Positions 40,937-42,809 of a stretch of 42,809 nt of DNA are shown in pieces. This DNA comes from Bacteroidales bacterium (GTDB lineage Bacteria > Bacteroidota > Bacteroidia > Bacteroidales > VadinHA17), in the NCBI GenBank assembly GCA_003141415.1, contig PLLX01000098.1, positions 705 to 43,513 of the forward strand, read 5' to 3'. The notes under the pieces were generated by a model. That model was not told where the DNA came from. It searched no databases and saw nothing but the letters and a program-made list of their open reading frames with translations. The stretch's first letter is position 1. Each line of letters starts with the position of its first letter. The position numbers and the translations under genes are program-made.

Positions 40937-42762
40937 TATATCAGCCTTATTGCTCCCAGATCTGCGGAACTTACGTTGGCGGCATAAGCTTTCAATGCTG
41001 ATGAAATTACACGGTCACGATTTTCAGGTTTATAAGCTTTGTCTCCTTTTAATTCTTCTTCATTTTGTCTTAATTTTAATTCTGCATCAGATAGAAGGAC
41101 ATTTATTTTTCTTCCGCTAATATCTATTTCAATCCGATCACCGGTTCTGATCAGAGCAAGCTCTCCACCTGATGCTGCTTCCGGTGATACATGACCAATA
41201 GACAAGCCAGAGGTGCCTCCTGAAAATCTTCCATCGGTTATGAGTGCGCATTTTTTATCAAGACCTTTGGATTTGATGTATGAAGTTGGGTAAAGCATCT
41301 CCTGCATACCTGGGCCTCCCTTTGGACCTTCATATCTGATTACTACCACATCTCCAGCTTTAACAACCCCTTTCAGGATTCCTTCGGCGGCATCATCCTG
41401 GGATTCAAATATCACTGCATTTCCGGTGAATGAAAACAGCGAAGTATCAATGCCTGCGGTTTTAACTATGCACCCTTTCCGTGCAATATTCCCAAAAAGT
41501 ACAGCAAGGCCACCATCCTTGTTGTAGGGATATTCGACGGATCTGATACATCCTTTTTCCCTGTCAGTGTCAAGTTCTTTATACATAGTGTTATGTGAAC
41601 CCATCCTCAGGTTTTTTCCCATTGAAGGGGCACTTTTATAAATCTCGAAAGCTGCCGGTTGTGCTTTGGTTCCCTTAATATCCCAATCTGAAACTGCCTC
41701 GTGAAGAGTCGGATAATCCACACGTTTTACTGAGGTGTCTATCAGGTTACCACGCTCCAGTTCACCCATTATACCCAGAATACCACCTGCACGGTTAACA
41801 TCCTGAATATGATATTGTGAGCTTGGGGCTACCTTGCATATATTGGGTATTTTACGTGAAAGTTCATCAATATCCTGCATTGTGAAATTGACACCTGCCT
41901 CCTGCGCTATTGCAAGAAGATGAAGAACCGTATTTGTAGATCCACCCATAGCAATATCAATCGACATTGAATTCATAAATGCTTCCTTAGTTGCTATTGA
42001 ACGTGGTAGAACAGAATCGTCGCCATCATTGTAATATCTCTCTGCCAGATCGACAATTAATCCGGCTGCTTTTTCAAAAAGCTTTACTCTGTTACTGTGA
42101 GTAGCGACAATAGTACCATTCCCGGGAAGCGAAAGCCCCAGTGTCTCTGTCAGACAATTCATTGAATTTGCCGTAAACATACCCGAGCAAGAACCACATG
42201 TAGGACAGGCAGATTTTTCGATCTCATACAGATCTTTATCGCTTATTGAGTCATCAGCGCCAGCAACCATGGCATCAACGAGATCGAGATACTTGTTATT
42301 AAAACGTCCGGCCTCCATGGGCCCTCCTGAAACAAAAACGACTGGAATATTAATTCTCATAGCTGCCATCAGCATACCGGGAGTAATCTTATCGCAGTTG
42401 CTTATACAGATCATGGCATCCGCAAGATGTGCATTGCAGACATATTCAACACTATCAGCAATTAATTCTCTTGATGGGAGAGAGTAGAGCATTCCTGCAT
42501 GACCCATTGCAATTCCATCGTCGATAGCAATTGTGTTAAATTCGGCAGCAAAGAGACCTCTCTTCTCGATCTCCTTTTTGACAACCTGACCAATCTCATG
42601 AAGATGAGCATGACCGGGTACAAATTGTGAAAATGAATTTACAACGGCAATAATTGGTTTTCCCATTTGTTCTTCCTTCATCCCGTTGGCGCGCCACAGG
42701 CTTCTTGCCCCTGCCATATTCCTGCCGGTTGTTGTCTTTGAGCTTCTGATCTGTTTCTTCAT
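40936..42762 (-). CDS. ilvD: Dihydroxy-acid dehydratase
   Basis: A 608-aa Fe-S dehydratase common to valine, isoleucine and (indirectly) leucine synthesis. Motifs are '[20 protein letters not shown]' type (here '[14 protein letters not shown]') and '[21 protein letters not shown]' for cluster ligands, '[18 protein letters not shown]', '[20 protein letters not shown]' and '[25 protein letters not shown]'. I choose the ATG at 42762; an ATG at 42774 in frame lies just 3 nt after the T-tract of the terminator and is less likely. It is the first gene of the ilv-leu operon in the window, directly behind a terminator hairpin that suggests attenuation. Confidence 0.94.
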   Translation of the reverse strand: MKKQIRSSKTTTGRNMAGARSLWRANGMKEEQMGKPIIAVVNSFSQFVPGHAHLHEIGQVVKKEIEKRGLFAAEFNTIAIDDGIAMGHAGMLYSLPSRELIADSVEYVCNAHLADAMICISNCDKITPGMLMAAMRINIPVVFVSGGPMEAGRFNNKYLDLVDAMVAGADDSISDKDLYEIEKSACPTCGSCSGMFTANSMNCLTETLGLSLPGNGTIVATHSNRVKLFEKAAGLIVDLAERYYNDGDDSVLPRSIATKEAFMNSMSIDIAMGGSTNTVLHLLAIAQEAGVNFTMQDIDELSRKIPNICKVAPSSQYHIQDVNRAGGILGIMGELERGNLIDTSVKRVDYPTLHEAVSDWDIKGTKAQPAAFEIYKSAPSMGKNLRMGSHNTMYKELDTDREKGCIRSVEYPYNKDGGLAVLFGNIARKGCIVKTAGIDTSLFSFTGNAVIFESQDDAAEGILKGVVKAGDVVVIRYEGPKGGPGMQEMLYPTSYIKSKGLDKKCALITDGRFSGGTSGLSIGHVSPEAASGGELALIRTGDRIEIDISGRKINVLLSDAELKLRQNEEELKGDKAYKPENRDRVISSALKAYAANVSSADLGAIRLI

Positions 42763-42776
42763 TTTAATAATCATAT

Positions 42777-42809
42777 TAAAAAAAAAGCTTCCCGGTTTCC
42801 CGGAAAGCT
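42777..42809 (-). terminator. Probable attenuator terminator upstream of ilvD (window edge)
   Basis: Read leftward: AGCTTTCCGG, GAAA tetraloop, CCGGGAAGCT (10-bp stem with one T-G wobble), then eight T. It immediately precedes ilvD. By position and type it matches the hairpins before hisG, pheA and trpB; a leader frame rich in Ile/Val/Leu codons would be expected just beyond the right edge. It could instead simply terminate an upstream gene. Confidence 0.75.

Overview
The window looks like a chromosomal segment of a Bacteroidota bacterium, probably a Bacteroidales/Marinilabiliales-type lineage and possibly an environmental genome. The evidence is: promoters matching the Bacteroidota pattern TTG-N18/19-TAnnTTTG, mostly weak Shine-Dalgarno sequences, a DAHP synthase fused to chorismate mutase, the leuA-leuC-leuD-citramalate/isopropylmalate synthase-leuB order typical of Bacteroides relatives, and accessory families common in that phylum (OmpP1/FadL, DUF5009, NIPSNAP, PmoA-like DUF6807, MG2/plug proteins). 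Base composition is moderately AT-rich throughout. I see no tRNA, rRNA, CRISPR array, transposase or phage gene.

Layout. (1) 1-4340, phosphate: the 3' end of pstA and pstB run rightward and meet a leftward phoU-phoB-phoR operon. A candidate Pho box of three ATTGTTAC repeats lies upstream of phoU. (2) 4479-16403, mixed envelope and carbohydrate genes: an unknown exported protein, a FadL-like porin, a GH43-like lipoprotein, a DUF4350-like exported protein, an MG2/plug protein, a DUF5009 membrane acyltransferase, a 5'(3')-nucleotidase, and a tight trio of Tat-exported Gfo/Idh/MocA oxidoreductase, DUF6807 protein and NIPSNAP protein. (3) 16524-42809, amino-acid biosynthesis, all leftward: ilvD-ilvB-ilvN-ilvC-leuA-leuC-leuD-cimA/leuA2-leuB, then hisG-D-C-B-H-A-F-IE, then pheA-aminotransferase-tyrA-DAHPS/chorismate mutase-aroA, then trpB (TrpB2 type).

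The most striking structure is regulatory. Each of the last three units starts with a very short open frame loaded with codons for its own product: His for hisG-IE, alternating Phe/Tyr for the aromatic operon, and Trp for trpB2. Each frame is followed by an intrinsic-terminator hairpin just before the first enzyme gene. A fourth terminator hairpin sits directly before ilvD at the window edge, with its leader presumably outside. Together they form a set of ribosome-mediated attenuators that let each branch sense its own aminoacyl-tRNA. In the three complete cases the sequence that could form the antiterminator lies at the end of the small frame, where a ribosome at the stop codon would mask it.

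The intergenic spaces, including those inside the ilv-leu and his operons, carry several families of short palindromic or tandem repeats. One family has a CCCTAAATC core, one has an ACACAGAG core, and there are a 16-bp tandem repeat, a CCCTGTA-type tandem repeat and a multi-hairpin element. Several automatic-looking N-terminal extensions (pheA, ilvN, GH43) are these intergenic elements read through in frame, so shorter starts were chosen.
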